From assembly GCF_000522985.1 (NCBI RefSeq), contig NZ_CP007128.1, forward strand, positions 3,518,220 through 3,582,219: 64,000 bases of DNA, read 5' to 3'. Position 1 is the stretch's first letter, and each line of letters begins with the position of its first letter. Shown here one piece after another: positions 46,427 through 54,650 of this stretch. A model generated the notes under the pieces. That model was not told the origin of the DNA. It made no database searches and was given only the letters and a program-made list of their open reading frames with translations. The stretch is from Gemmatirosa kalamazoonensis. GTDB taxonomy: Bacteria; Gemmatimonadota; Gemmatimonadetes; Gemmatimonadales; Gemmatimonadaceae. Both the position numbers and the translations under genes were made by a program.

Positions 46427-47394
46427 CGACCGCGCTCGCCGCCGCCGCTGCGCCGGCCTCCGCGCAGCCCGCCGAGCCGCCGATCGCGGCGCCCGGCGCC
46501 GAGCGCTTCGACGTCGGCCGCTTCACCGCCGTCGCCTATCCCGCGGACGCGCACCTGGCGCGCGCGCTGCTGGCCGCCGCCGTGAAGCGCGACACGTATC
46601 CCGGTCTGCCGCGGCCGAAGGCGCGCGTGCTGCTCGCCGTGGCCCCCGACGCGCGCCGCTTCCGCGCGTGGGTCGGGCCCGAGGCGCCGGAGTGGGGCGC
46701 CGCGATCGCGTTCCCCGACCTCCAGCGGATCGTGATGCAGGGACGATCCGCCGGCTCCGACGCGGGCGACCCCGTGAGCGTCTTTCGCCACGAGCTCGCG
46801 CACCTCGCGCTGCACGAGTACCTCGGCGACCTCCCGCCGCGCTGGTTCGACGAGGGATACGCCGGCTGGGCCGCCGGCGAGTGGGGACGTGACGAGTCGC
46901 TCGCCACGAACGTCGCGCTGCTGCTCGGCGGCATGCCCACGCTCGACTCGCTCGAGGCGGGGTTCTACGAGGGCTCGCGCACGGCCGAGCAGAGCTACGC
47001 GCTGGCGTTCCGCGCCGTCTCCGACCTCGCGTCGCTCGATCCGGAGCGCGGGCTCACGCTGTTCTTCCGGTACTGGAAGGAGACCGGCCGGTTCGACGCC
47101 GCGGTGCGCAGCGCGTACGGCATGACCGGCGACGCGTTCGAGGCGCTGTGGCGGACCCGCACCCGGCGGCGCTACGGCGCGCTCGCGCTCGTCGCGAACC
47201 TGTCGCTCGCCACGGCGATCTTCTCCGTCGCGTTCCTGCCGCTGTGGATCGCGCGCCGGCGTCGCGACAAGCGCCGGCTCGAGGCGCTCCGCGCGGCCGA
47301 CGAGGTGGCCGAGCGCGAGGAGCGGGAGAGCGCCCTCGCCGCGCTCCTCGGGGCTCCCGACGAGCCGCCCGAGGAGCGTTCCATTAGCACTTGA
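46357..47394 (+). CDS. secreted, membrane-anchored peptidase-MA-like metalloprotease
   Basis: The 345-residue protein has a signal peptide (RRRLLRAAAG...ASAQP). The zinc motif HELAH lies in FRHELAHLALHEYL, with a downstream acidic residue in RWFDEGYAGWAAGEW. A C-terminal membrane helix (LVANLSLATAIFSVAFLPLWIA) is followed by a basic cytoplasmic tail. It therefore faces the periplasm with its tail inside. GTG 46357 is preferred; ATG 46333 is possible. The gene overlaps the TPR gene by 70 bases. It resembles the N-terminal part of the larger protein at 13366. Whether it belongs to the chemosensory module is uncertain. Confidence 0.72.
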   Translation: MRGGGAGWRATFRRRLLRAAAGVATALAAAAAPASAQPAEPPIAAPGAERFDVGRFTAVAYPADAHLARALLAAAVKRDTYPGLPRPKARVLLAVAPDARRFRAWVGPEAPEWGAAIAFPDLQRIVMQGRSAGSDAGDPVSVFRHELAHLALHEYLGDLPPRWFDEGYAGWAAGEWGRDESLATNVALLLGGMPTLDSLEAGFYEGSRTAEQSYALAFRAVSDLASLDPERGLTLFFRYWKETGRFDAAVRSAYGMTGDAFEALWRTRTRRRYGALALVANLSLATAIFSVAFLPLWIARRRRDKRRLEALRAADEVAEREERESALAALLGAPDEPPEERSIST

Positions 47395-47424
47395 TTAAGT
47401 GTGCGAGTCGCGCCGCGCGTTCCG

Positions 47425-47453
47425 TTGACACCCCAACATGGCGTTTCTAGTCT
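47425..47453 (+). promoter_or_regulatory. promoter with consensus -35, leaderless arrangement
   Basis: TTGACA (47425-47430) and TAGTCT (47448-47453) are 17 bases apart. The -10 box ends seven bases before the ATG of the 56-residue gene, so the transcript would begin at the start codon. It could also drive the tRNA-Val gene just downstream. Confidence 0.6.
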
Positions 47454-47460
47454 ACCGCGC

Positions 47461-47631
47461 ATGGCTCAGCCCAGCATCGTGGCGCGGACGCGCACGTACC
47501 GGTGGTGGCTCGTCGCGTTCGTCGTGCTGCTCGCCGGCTACGCCGATCTCTGGCGCGGTGGCGACACGCTGGCCCCGTTGCTGCTCGTCCTCGGGTACTG
47601 CGTCTTCGTGCCGCTCGCGATCGTGAAGTAA
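47461..47631 (+). CDS. tiny membrane protein next to tRNA-Val
   Basis: This 56-residue protein has a basic N-terminus (VARTRTYRWW) and two hydrophobic segments, VAFVVLLAGYADLW and LAPLLLVLGYCVFVPLAIV. It has no recognised family. The start is supported by the promoter that ends seven bases upstream. It ends three bases before the tRNA, so the two are likely on one transcript. A membrane role is inferred from hydrophobicity alone. Confidence 0.6.
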   Translation: MAQPSIVARTRTYRWWLVAFVVLLAGYADLWRGGDTLAPLLLVLGYCVFVPLAIVK

Positions 47632-47634
47632 CCG

Positions 47635-47708
47635 GGGCGAATAGCTCAGCCGGTCAGAGCACCTGTCTTACACACAGGGGGTCGGGGGTTCGAGTCCCTC
47701 TTCGCCCA
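47635..47708 (+). tRNA. tRNA-Val (anticodon UAC)
   Basis: The 74-base cloverleaf is complete: acceptor GGGCGAA/TTCGCCC, D stem GCTC/GAGC, anticodon stem CCTGT/ACAGG with loop CTTACAC (anticodon TAC), and T stem with loop TTCGAGT. The discriminator is A. The CCA end is not encoded. It follows the tiny membrane gene. Confidence 0.95.
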
Positions 47709-47844
47709 TTCCGCCGGCCGGGTCTCCAACGGAGCCGCGCGCCGCGCGGTCGTTGAAGGGCGTCGGGGGACACGGGATCACCTCCGGCGCCCGCGCCGTC
47801 TTAGGACTGTGGAGAGTGGCAGCTCTCGGGTGTTGACGAGCCGG

Positions 47845-47875
47845 TTGGCACGCCGCTCGCCGGAACCGTCATAAT
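47845..47875 (+). promoter_or_regulatory. possible promoter of the secreted TPR gene
   Basis: TTGGCA (47845-47850) and CATAAT (47870-47875) are 19 bases apart. This leaves about 35-40 bases of leader before the GGAGG (47905-47909) and start codon of the TPR gene. The spacer is longer than ideal. Confidence 0.4.
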
Positions 47876-47917
47876 GCGTTGGGGGTACGGATGTTTAACG
47901 CTTTGGAGGTTAACCCA

Positions 47918-49639
47918 TTGAAGGCTCGGTACTGCCAGGCGCTCTCGGCTCTCGCCGCCGGCCTTGTCGCGAGCGCCCCCGTCGCGCCGGTCGCGGCGCA
48001 GACCACCCGCACGGCTGATCCCAATGCCCCGCGGCTCGTGGTCACCGTATTCCGTTCCGCGGACAAGAACGCCGGCGTGCAGGCCGCGGACGCCATCCGT
48101 ACGCGGATCTCCCAGGACGTGTCCGTGAAGCAGCTGTGGGTGCTGCCGAAGCAGGACATCACGTCCAACCTCGAGGCGTCGGGCTTCCCGACGAACGAGG
48201 CGCTCAACATGAACGACGCCCGGCAGCTCGCCCAGCTGCTCCGGGGCGACGTCTTCCTGGTCGGCAACGTCGTCCGCGACAGCGCCGGCTACCGGGTGGA
48301 CGCGCAGTACGTCCTCACGCGCGACCAGTCGCTCGTCCAGCCGCTCGGCAGCTTCCGCGTCGGGAAGCCCGACCAGGCCGCGGGCGCCGTGTCGAAGGCG
48401 TTCCAGGACGCGCAGAAGGCGTTCATCGCCGAGCGCAACTGCGTCAACAAGGCGCGCGACGGCAAGTACGCGGAGGCGATCGCCGAGGCCCGCAAGGGCA
48501 TCGCCGCCTACCCGAACTCGACGCTGAACCGGATCTGCCTCGCCAACATCATGGTGACGCAGAAGGCCTCGCCCGACTCGATCCTGGCGGTCGTGAACGA
48601 GGTGCTGCGCATCGATCCGCGCAGCAAGCCGGCCCTCACCGTCGCGTACCAGTCGCTGAAGGACGCGGGCAAGAACGCCGAGGCGACGGACATGCTGCTC
48701 CGGCTCGTCGGCGCGGACCCGGCGAACTCCCGCCTCGTCGAGCAGGTGATCAACGAGTTCGCCGCGAGCGGCCAGGCCGCTAAGGCCATCCCGTTCGTCG
48801 ACCAGCTCGTGCGCGACAACCCGGGCGACCCGAACTACCTCTCGCTCCAGATGCGCGTGCACCTGGCGGCGAAGGACTACAAGGGCGGTATCGCGGCGGG
48901 TGAGGAGCTCCTCAAGGCCGACACGGCCCAGGCCACGGCGGACGTGTTCACCCGCCTCGCTGCCGCCGCGGCTGTCGACAGCCAGCCGCAGAAGGCGTCG
49001 CAGCTCATGGCGCAGGCGGTGGCGAAGTTCCCGACCAACATCGAGCTGCTCACGAACTACGCGGACATCCTCCGCACGGCCGGCCAGAACCAGCAGGCGC
49101 TGGACGTCCTGAACAAGGTTGCCCAGTCCAACCCGCAGGCGAAGGGCATCAACATCAGCCGCGCGCGCATCTTCTCCGAGATGAACCAGCCGGACAGCGC
49201 GCTCGCGGCGCTCAAGTCGGCGCTCACCGCCGGGGACAGCGCGAGCACCGTGGCGCTCTACGCCGTCAGCGTCGGCCAGAACGTGTTCAAGGCCGCGCAG
49301 GCGTCGAAGGCGATCGCGGACTTCCAGCGGGCGGTGCCGTTCTTCGAGTTCGCGAACACGACGAGCGCGACCCCGGAGGGCCAGTTCCTCCTCGGTGCGA
49401 CGCAGTTCTCGATCGGTGCCACGCTCCTGCAGGACATCAACAAGCTCGCCCGCGGCAGCGCGGCCGAGAAGCGGCAGGGCTGCGACATGTCCAAGACGGC
49501 GCAGGCGGCGTTCACCCAGGCGCAGATCAACCTGCCGGCGGGTGGCAAGTTCAACCCGACCGCGACCCAGCAGATGCTCGCCCAGCTCGCGCAGTACTCG
49601 CCGTACGCGGACCAGTTCGCGAAGGCGCTCTGCAAGTAA
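47918..49639 (+). CDS. secreted TPR-repeat protein
   Basis: The 573-residue protein has a signal peptide (MKARYCQALSALAAGL...PVAAQ) and many TPR-type helix pairs (residues about 180-520). An N-terminal domain with IRTRISQDVSVKQLWVLPKQ precedes them. TTG 47918 is chosen because GGAGG lies eight bases before it and gives a compact signal peptide; ATG 47891 is an alternative. The protein is likely periplasmic or outer-membrane attached. Its function is unknown. A strong intrinsic terminator follows, so it is its own transcription unit. Its AT content is slightly higher than that of its neighbours. Confidence 0.85.
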   Translation: MKARYCQALSALAAGLVASAPVAPVAAQTTRTADPNAPRLVVTVFRSADKNAGVQAADAIRTRISQDVSVKQLWVLPKQDITSNLEASGFPTNEALNMNDARQLAQLLRGDVFLVGNVVRDSAGYRVDAQYVLTRDQSLVQPLGSFRVGKPDQAAGAVSKAFQDAQKAFIAERNCVNKARDGKYAEAIAEARKGIAAYPNSTLNRICLANIMVTQKASPDSILAVVNEVLRIDPRSKPALTVAYQSLKDAGKNAEATDMLLRLVGADPANSRLVEQVINEFAASGQAAKAIPFVDQLVRDNPGDPNYLSLQMRVHLAAKDYKGGIAAGEELLKADTAQATADVFTRLAAAAAVDSQPQKASQLMAQAVAKFPTNIELLTNYADILRTAGQNQQALDVLNKVAQSNPQAKGINISRARIFSEMNQPDSALAALKSALTAGDSASTVALYAVSVGQNVFKAAQASKAIADFQRAVPFFEFANTTSATPEGQFLLGATQFSIGATLLQDINKLARGSAAEKRQGCDMSKTAQAAFTQAQINLPAGGKFNPTATQQMLAQLAQYSPYADQFAKALCK

Positions 49640-49665
49640 GCGCGGCACGCCGTAAGCTCGACGAC

Positions 49666-49702
49666 GAGGGCCCCGGGGACGTCCCCGGGGCCCTCTTTTT
49701 TT
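49666..49702 (+). terminator. rho-independent terminator
   Basis: A GAGGGCCCCGGGGAC arm pairs perfectly with GTCCCCGGGGCCCTC (15-bp stem, almost no loop), followed by seven Ts. It ends the secreted TPR gene and separates it from the division cluster. Confidence 0.9.
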
Positions 49703-49730
49703 CCACAGTCTAGCTTGCCTGGACGCACGA

Positions 49731-49758
49731 TTGACCCGTTTTCGAGCAACGCTAGGTT
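49731..49758 (+). promoter_or_regulatory. promoter of the division/cell-wall cluster
   Basis: TTGACC (49731-49736) and TAGGTT (49753-49758) are 16 bases apart. The -10 box ends ten bases before the rsmH ATG at 49769, so the leader would be only a few bases. The same TAGGTT lies nine bases before the cdaA start. Confidence 0.45.
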
Positions 49759-49768
49759 GCCGTGTCCG

Positions 49769-50761
49769 ATGGCTGAACGTGCTCGGTGGGATAGTGCGTA
49801 TCACGCGCCCGTACTCGCGGCCGAGATCGTCCGTCTCCTTCGAGAGGCTCCAGCCACAGTCCGTCGAGCCGGCACCTCCCTCCCGCTCGCGCTCGACGGC
49901 ACGCTCGGTGGTGGTGGCCACTCGCTCGCGCTCCTCGAGGCGGGCTTCCGGGTCGTCGGTACCGATCGGGATCCACAGGCGCTCGCCGAGGCCTCGGCCC
50001 GCCTGCAGGCCTACCTGAACGACGGGCGCTTCCGCGCTCTCCTCGCCAACTACGCCGACGTCGCCGAGCTCGACGCGTTCTCCTCCGAGCGCCTCGACGC
50101 AGTCCTCCTCGACCTCGGCATCTCGTCTCACCAGATCGACGACCTCTCGCGCGGCTTCTCCTTTCGGGAGGGAGTCGCGCTCGACATGCGGATGGGAACT
50201 GACGCACGGACGGACGCGGCCACGTTCCTCAACGACGCCGACGAGCGCGAGCTCGTTCGCGTCTTCCGCGAGTACGCCGACGAGCCCCGCGCGCCGCGCC
50301 TCGCGCGCGAGATCACGCGACGCCGAGCGACGCGCGCGTTCGCCACGAGCGACGATCTCGTGGGCGCGATTCGCGGCGCGCTCGGTCCCCGCACCGGCCC
50401 CGGCGACTTCGCCCGCCTGTTCCAGGCGGTGCGCATCGAGGTGAACGACGAGCTGTCGCGCCTCGCGCAGGCGCTGCCGGCGCTGCGCGATCGCCTCGCC
50501 CCCGGCGGCCGCATGGCGATCATCGCCTACCACAGCGGCGAGGACCGCCTCGTGAAGCACGCGTTCCGCGAGTGGAGCACCGGCTGCATCTGCCCGCCGC
50601 GCCAGCCGATCTGCACGTGCGGCCACGTCGCGCTCGGCGAGACCGTCACGCGCCGGGCGGTGGAGGCCGGGGACGCCGAGCGCGAGCACAACCCGCGCGC
50701 GCGCAGCGCGAAGCTGCGCGTCTGGCAGCGCGCCGAGGTGCCGGCGGAGGTGGCGTCGTGA
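49769..50761 (+). CDS. rsmH: 16S rRNA m4C1402 methyltransferase
   Basis: The 330-residue RsmH (MraW) methylates C1402 in 16S rRNA. Visible motifs are HAPVLAAE near the start, DGTLGGGGHS (SAM-binding), DLGISSHQID and GRMAIIAYHSGEDRLVK near the end. The ATG is chosen because upstream in-frame codons lie in the promoter. It is the first gene of the dcw cluster and lacks an upstream mraZ. ftsL overlaps its stop. Confidence 0.94.
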   Translation: MAERARWDSAYHAPVLAAEIVRLLREAPATVRRAGTSLPLALDGTLGGGGHSLALLEAGFRVVGTDRDPQALAEASARLQAYLNDGRFRALLANYADVAELDAFSSERLDAVLLDLGISSHQIDDLSRGFSFREGVALDMRMGTDARTDAATFLNDADERELVRVFREYADEPRAPRLAREITRRRATRAFATSDDLVGAIRGALGPRTGPGDFARLFQAVRIEVNDELSRLAQALPALRDRLAPGGRMAIIAYHSGEDRLVKHAFREWSTGCICPPRQPICTCGHVALGETVTRRAVEAGDAEREHNPRARSAKLRVWQRAEVPAEVAS

Positions 50762-51087
50762 GCGCCCGCCGATCGACGCGCGGGCCGCGCCGCAAGCGTG
50801 GCTGGGCCGTCGTGGGACTCGTGCTCGTCTCGTTCGTCCTCATCGCGTCGGGGATCGTGTGGCGGCGCAGCCGCGGCATCGCCCAGGCGCGCGAGCTCCG
50901 CGACCTCGCGCGCAAGCGTGCGCAGCTCGTCGCCGAGCGGGCCGCGCTCGAAGGGGCGGTGCGCGTGGCGGCCAGCCGCGCGCGCATCGGTCCCGTGGCG
51001 GAGCAGCGGCTCGGCATGCGCGTGCCGGCCGACACCCAGGTCGTCCTCATTCAGCGTCCGGCGCCGCGCGCGCCGACCGCGCGTTAG
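50758..51087 (+). CDS. ftsL: FtsL-like cell-division protein
   Basis: The 109-residue bitopic protein has a basic cytoplasmic N-terminus, one membrane helix (about residues 17-34: WAVVGLVLVSFVLIASGIVW) and a short coiled coil (ARELRDLARKRAQLVAERAALEG). FtsL is the usual occupant between rsmH and ftsI and forms the FtsQLB complex that activates FtsWI. Identification rests on position, size and topology more than sequence identity. GTG overlaps the rsmH stop. Confidence 0.75.
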   Translation: MSARRSTRGPRRKRGWAVVGLVLVSFVLIASGIVWRRSRGIAQARELRDLARKRAQLVAERAALEGAVRVAASRARIGPVAEQRLGMRVPADTQVVLIQRPAPRAPTAR

Positions 51088-51105
51088 GAAGCAGGAGCGT
51101 TCACG

Positions 51106-53148
51106 GTGCCGATCGAGCGGACCAACGTCATTCACGGCGCATTGCTGCTGTTCGCCGGTGCGATCGTCGCGAAGGCCGCGCACGTGCAGATCGTGCAGCA
51201 CGGGCAGTGGAAGGCGCGCGCCGCGCAGCTCCACTTCGACGACGACACGATCCCCGCGCCGCGCGGCACCATCACCGACGCGTCCGGGCGCGTGCTCGTG
51301 GAGAACCGCGAGCTGGTGCGCATCCGCGTCGCCCCGCGCGAGCTGCGCGACCGCGCGCGGGTCGCCGCCACGCTCGGCAAGGCCGGCGCGGCGAAGGAGT
51401 GGGTGCGCCGCGCCGTCGACACGACGCGCAAGTGGGTCGAGGTGCCGGGCACGTTCCTCCCCACCGACGTCGCGGCGATCACCGAGCAGCGCGGCGTCTA
51501 CCCGCAGCCGGTGGTGCAGCGCGTGTTCTCCGGCAGCGAGGGGATCCGACGCGTCGTCGGCCGCGTGGGCGGCGACGGACGGCCGCTCGACGGCATCGAG
51601 CTCGCCCTCGACACGCTGCTGCGCGGCGAGCGCGGCACGGCGATGATGCTGCGCGACGGCAAGGGCGGCGCGCTCGAGTCGCCATTCGCGCGCGGGCAGG
51701 CGGCGCGCGCGGGGCACGCGGTCACGCTCACGATCAACGCGGCGCTGCAGGACATCTGCGAGCGCGCGCTCGCCGACGCGCTGAAGACCCTCGGCGCGAC
51801 GGGTGGTGACATCGTCGTCATGAACCCGCACGACGGCGACGTGCTCGCGCTCGCGAGCCAGCGCTCCGACGTGCGCACCACGTCCGCGACCGCGCTCAGC
51901 GAGCCGTTCGAGCCCGGGTCCACCATGAAGCCGCTCGTCGCCGCGCGGCTGCTCGAGCTCGGGCGCGCGAAGGCCGACGAGGTGGTGAACACCGAGAACG
52001 GCGAGTACGCGCTGAACGGCCGCGTCATCCACGACGACGAGCCACGCAAGGAGCTCGCGCTGCGCGACGTGATCCGCGTGTCGAGCAACATCGGCATCGT
52101 GAAGTTCGCCCAGCGGCTCGCGCCGCGCGAGCAGTTCGAGATGATGCGCGACATGGGCTTCGGCTCGCCCACCGGCGTGCCGTATCCCGCCGAGTCGCGC
52201 GGCCTCGTGCGGCCGCCGTCGAAGTGGACGCCGCAGTCGCCGGCGTCGATGGCGATGGGCTACGAGGTGGCCGTGACGCCGCTGCAGCTCGCGACGGCGT
52301 ACGCGGCGGTCGCGAACGGCGGCTCGCTGCTCGAGCCCGCGCTCGTGCGCGAGGTGCGCGACGACGAGGGGAACGTGGTGTGGCGGCACGAGCCGCGCGT
52401 CGTTAGGCGCGTGATGAGCCCGCGCACCGCGGCCACCGTGCGCGAGATGCTCGAGGCCGTGGTCGACAGCGGCACGTCGACGGCGGCCGACCTCGCGAGC
52501 TTCACGCTCGGCGGCAAGTCGGGCACGGCGCGTCGTGTCGAGCGCGGCATCGGCTACGCGGCCGGCCACTACAACGCGGTGTTCGCCGGGATCTTCCCGG
52601 TCGAGGATCCGCAGTTCGTCATCGTCGTGAAGCTCGAGAACCCGCAGGGCGACTCGTACTTCGGCGGCAAGACCGCGGGCCCGGTGACGAAGGGGCTGAT
52701 CCAGGCCGCGCTCGCCGCGCGCGACGCCGCCCTCGACCGCGCCGCGCTCGCGCCGCGCGTGCTGCCGAAGGCGCGCTCCGCGTACTCGCCGAAGCCGTCG
52801 GCGCGCGACACGGAACGCGCGAACACGGCCGTCGCGCCGCGCACCGTGACCGTCGTCGCCGCGCCGCTCGACCTCCGCCGCGACTCGAACGACGTGGACG
52901 CGGTCGACCAGAGCGCGGTCCGCTACGTGGTGCGGCTTCCAGCGCCGAAGACGTCGCGCGCGCCGGCCTCTCCGCCGCGCGCGGTCCCCGCGGTGCAGGG
53001 CTTGCCTCTGCGGGACGCGCTCTACGCTCTCCATCGAGCGGGCTTCCACGTGCGGCTCGCGAACGGCGCCCCCGCCGGACGCACCATTCCCGCCGCTGGA
53101 TCGCTCGCCGCGGCGGGCACCGAGGTCACCCTCTACCGCGCACCATGA
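51106..53148 (+). CDS. ftsI: division transpeptidase (PBP2x/SpoVD-like) with C-terminal PASTA
   Basis: The 680-residue class B penicillin-binding protein cross-links septal peptidoglycan. There is an N-terminal membrane helix, then a dimerisation domain. The transpeptidase has STMK (in EPGSTMKPL), SSN (in VSSNIGIV) and KSGTA (in GGKSGTARR). A single PASTA-like domain lies in the last 60 residues (VQGLPLRDALYALHRAGFHV). PASTA-bearing FtsI is typical of Gram-positives and some other phyla. AGGAG eight bases before the GTG supports the start. It overlaps murE. Confidence 0.94.
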   Translation: MPIERTNVIHGALLLFAGAIVAKAAHVQIVQHGQWKARAAQLHFDDDTIPAPRGTITDASGRVLVENRELVRIRVAPRELRDRARVAATLGKAGAAKEWVRRAVDTTRKWVEVPGTFLPTDVAAITEQRGVYPQPVVQRVFSGSEGIRRVVGRVGGDGRPLDGIELALDTLLRGERGTAMMLRDGKGGALESPFARGQAARAGHAVTLTINAALQDICERALADALKTLGATGGDIVVMNPHDGDVLALASQRSDVRTTSATALSEPFEPGSTMKPLVAARLLELGRAKADEVVNTENGEYALNGRVIHDDEPRKELALRDVIRVSSNIGIVKFAQRLAPREQFEMMRDMGFGSPTGVPYPAESRGLVRPPSKWTPQSPASMAMGYEVAVTPLQLATAYAAVANGGSLLEPALVREVRDDEGNVVWRHEPRVVRRVMSPRTAATVREMLEAVVDSGTSTAADLASFTLGGKSGTARRVERGIGYAAGHYNAVFAGIFPVEDPQFVIVVKLENPQGDSYFGGKTAGPVTKGLIQAALAARDAALDRAALAPRVLPKARSAYSPKPSARDTERANTAVAPRTVTVVAAPLDLRRDSNDVDAVDQSAVRYVVRLPAPKTSRAPASPPRAVPAVQGLPLRDALYALHRAGFHVRLANGAPAGRTIPAAGSLAAAGTEVTLYRAP

Positions 53149-54650
53149 GTCCCTCCGCCCCCGACAGCTCCGACAGGCCGCGCGTGGAGCCGCGCGCCAT
53201 CGAGCGCGCGCTCGCCGCCGCGGGGCTGCTGCTCGAGGTAGAAGGGACGCTGCCGGAGGCGGCGCAGGGGATCACGGACGACAGCCGCGCGGTGCGTCCC
53301 GGGACGCTGTTCGTCGCCGTGCGCGGCTCCGCGGCCGACGGCCACGCGTACCTCGCCGACGCCGCGCAGCGCGGCGCCGTCGCGGCGCTCGTGGAGCGGC
53401 CGGGCAGCACGACGCTCCCCGCGCTCGTCGTGCGTGACGGCCGCCGCGCCGCCGCGATCGCCGCGGCCGAGGCGTACGGCCATCCGGCCACGGCGCTCAC
53501 GCTCGTCGGCGTCACCGGCACGAACGGCAAGACGACGACCGCCGGCATGCTGCGCCACCTGCTCGACGCGCCGGCGCGCGCCGCGGCGTCGATCGGCACG
53601 TTAGGCGTCCTCGTGGGGAGCGCCGGCGAGGAGATGCCGGGCGGCGCGGGTCTCACCACGCCCGGCCCGGTGGAGCTGCAGCGCGTGCTGCGCGTGCTCG
53701 TCGACCGCGGCGTGCGCTCGGTCGCCATGGAGGTGTCGTCGCACTCGCTCGACCAGCGCCGCGTCGAGGGGCTGCGGTTCGACGCGGCGGTGTTCACGAA
53801 CCTCACGCGCGATCACCTCGACTACCACGGCACGATGGAGGCGTACTTCGCGGCGAAGGCGCGGCTCGTCGAGTACCTCGAGCCGCAGGGCGCCGCGATC
53901 GTGAACGCCGACGATCCCGCGTGGGCCGCGCTGCCGCGCGCCGGGCGCACGATCACGTTCAGCACGGCCGGCGCCGATGCGGACGTGCAGATGCGCGACC
54001 TCGCGTTCGACGCGGCGGGCACGCGCGCGACGCTGGTGGTGGGCGGTGCGTCGGCGCCGGTGCGCGTGCCGCTCCTCGGCGACTTCAACGTGGCGAACGC
54101 CGCCGCCGCGGTCGCCGCCGCACACGCGTTAGGCGTCTCGCTCGGCGACATCGTCGAGCGGCTCGCCACGGTGCCCCAGGTGCCCGGGCGCCTCGAGATC
54201 CTGCGCGAACGGCCCACGGTGCTGCGCGACTACTCGCACACGCCGGACTCGCTCGAGCGGGCGCTGGCCGCGATGCGCCCGTTCACGGCGGGGCGGCTCA
54301 TCGTGGTGTTCGGCGCCGGCGGCGACCGCGACCCGGGCAAGCGGCCCGAGATGGGGCGCGCCGCGGAGCAGGGCGCCGACGTCGTCATCCTCACGAGCGA
54401 CAACCCGCGGACGGAGGATCCGGAGAAGATCCTCGACGACATCCAGGCCGGCATGTCGCGCGCGCCCGACGCGCGCATCGAGGACCGCCGCGCGGCGATC
54501 GCGCGCGCGCTGGAGATCGCGGGCCCCGACGACGTCGTGGTGCTCGCCGGAAAGGGACACGAGACGTATCAGATCCGCGGAACCACGAAGCACCCGTTCG
54601 ACGAGCGTGAGATCGTGACCGAGCTGTGGAACGACATGGTGGGCGCGTGA
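53145..54650 (+). CDS. murE: UDP-MurNAc-tripeptide synthetase (meso-DAP-type)
   Basis: The 501-residue ATP-dependent ligase adds the third stem-peptide residue. Visible motifs are the Walker-like VTGTNGKTTTAG, the MEVSSHSLDQRRVEG substrate loop, HTPDSLERAL and SDNPRTEDP. DNPR is the signature for meso-diaminopimelate rather than lysine, so the wall is DAP-type. ATG overlaps the ftsI stop. Confidence 0.96.
   Translation: MSPSAPDSSDRPRVEPRAIERALAAAGLLLEVEGTLPEAAQGITDDSRAVRPGTLFVAVRGSAADGHAYLADAAQRGAVAALVERPGSTTLPALVVRDGRRAAAIAAAEAYGHPATALTLVGVTGTNGKTTTAGMLRHLLDAPARAAASIGTLGVLVGSAGEEMPGGAGLTTPGPVELQRVLRVLVDRGVRSVAMEVSSHSLDQRRVEGLRFDAAVFTNLTRDHLDYHGTMEAYFAAKARLVEYLEPQGAAIVNADDPAWAALPRAGRTITFSTAGADADVQMRDLAFDAAGTRATLVVGGASAPVRVPLLGDFNVANAAAAVAAAHALGVSLGDIVERLATVPQVPGRLEILRERPTVLRDYSHTPDSLERALAAMRPFTAGRLIVVFGAGGDRDPGKRPEMGRAAEQGADVVILTSDNPRTEDPEKILDDIQAGMSRAPDARIEDRRAAIARALEIAGPDDVVVLAGKGHETYQIRGTTKHPFDEREIVTELWNDMVGA

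Noticed and set aside
47801-50689. 962-codon minus-strand open frame
   Set aside because: It crosses a strong plus-strand terminator and two plus-strand genes, and has shadow composition rich in Arg, Val and Leu.
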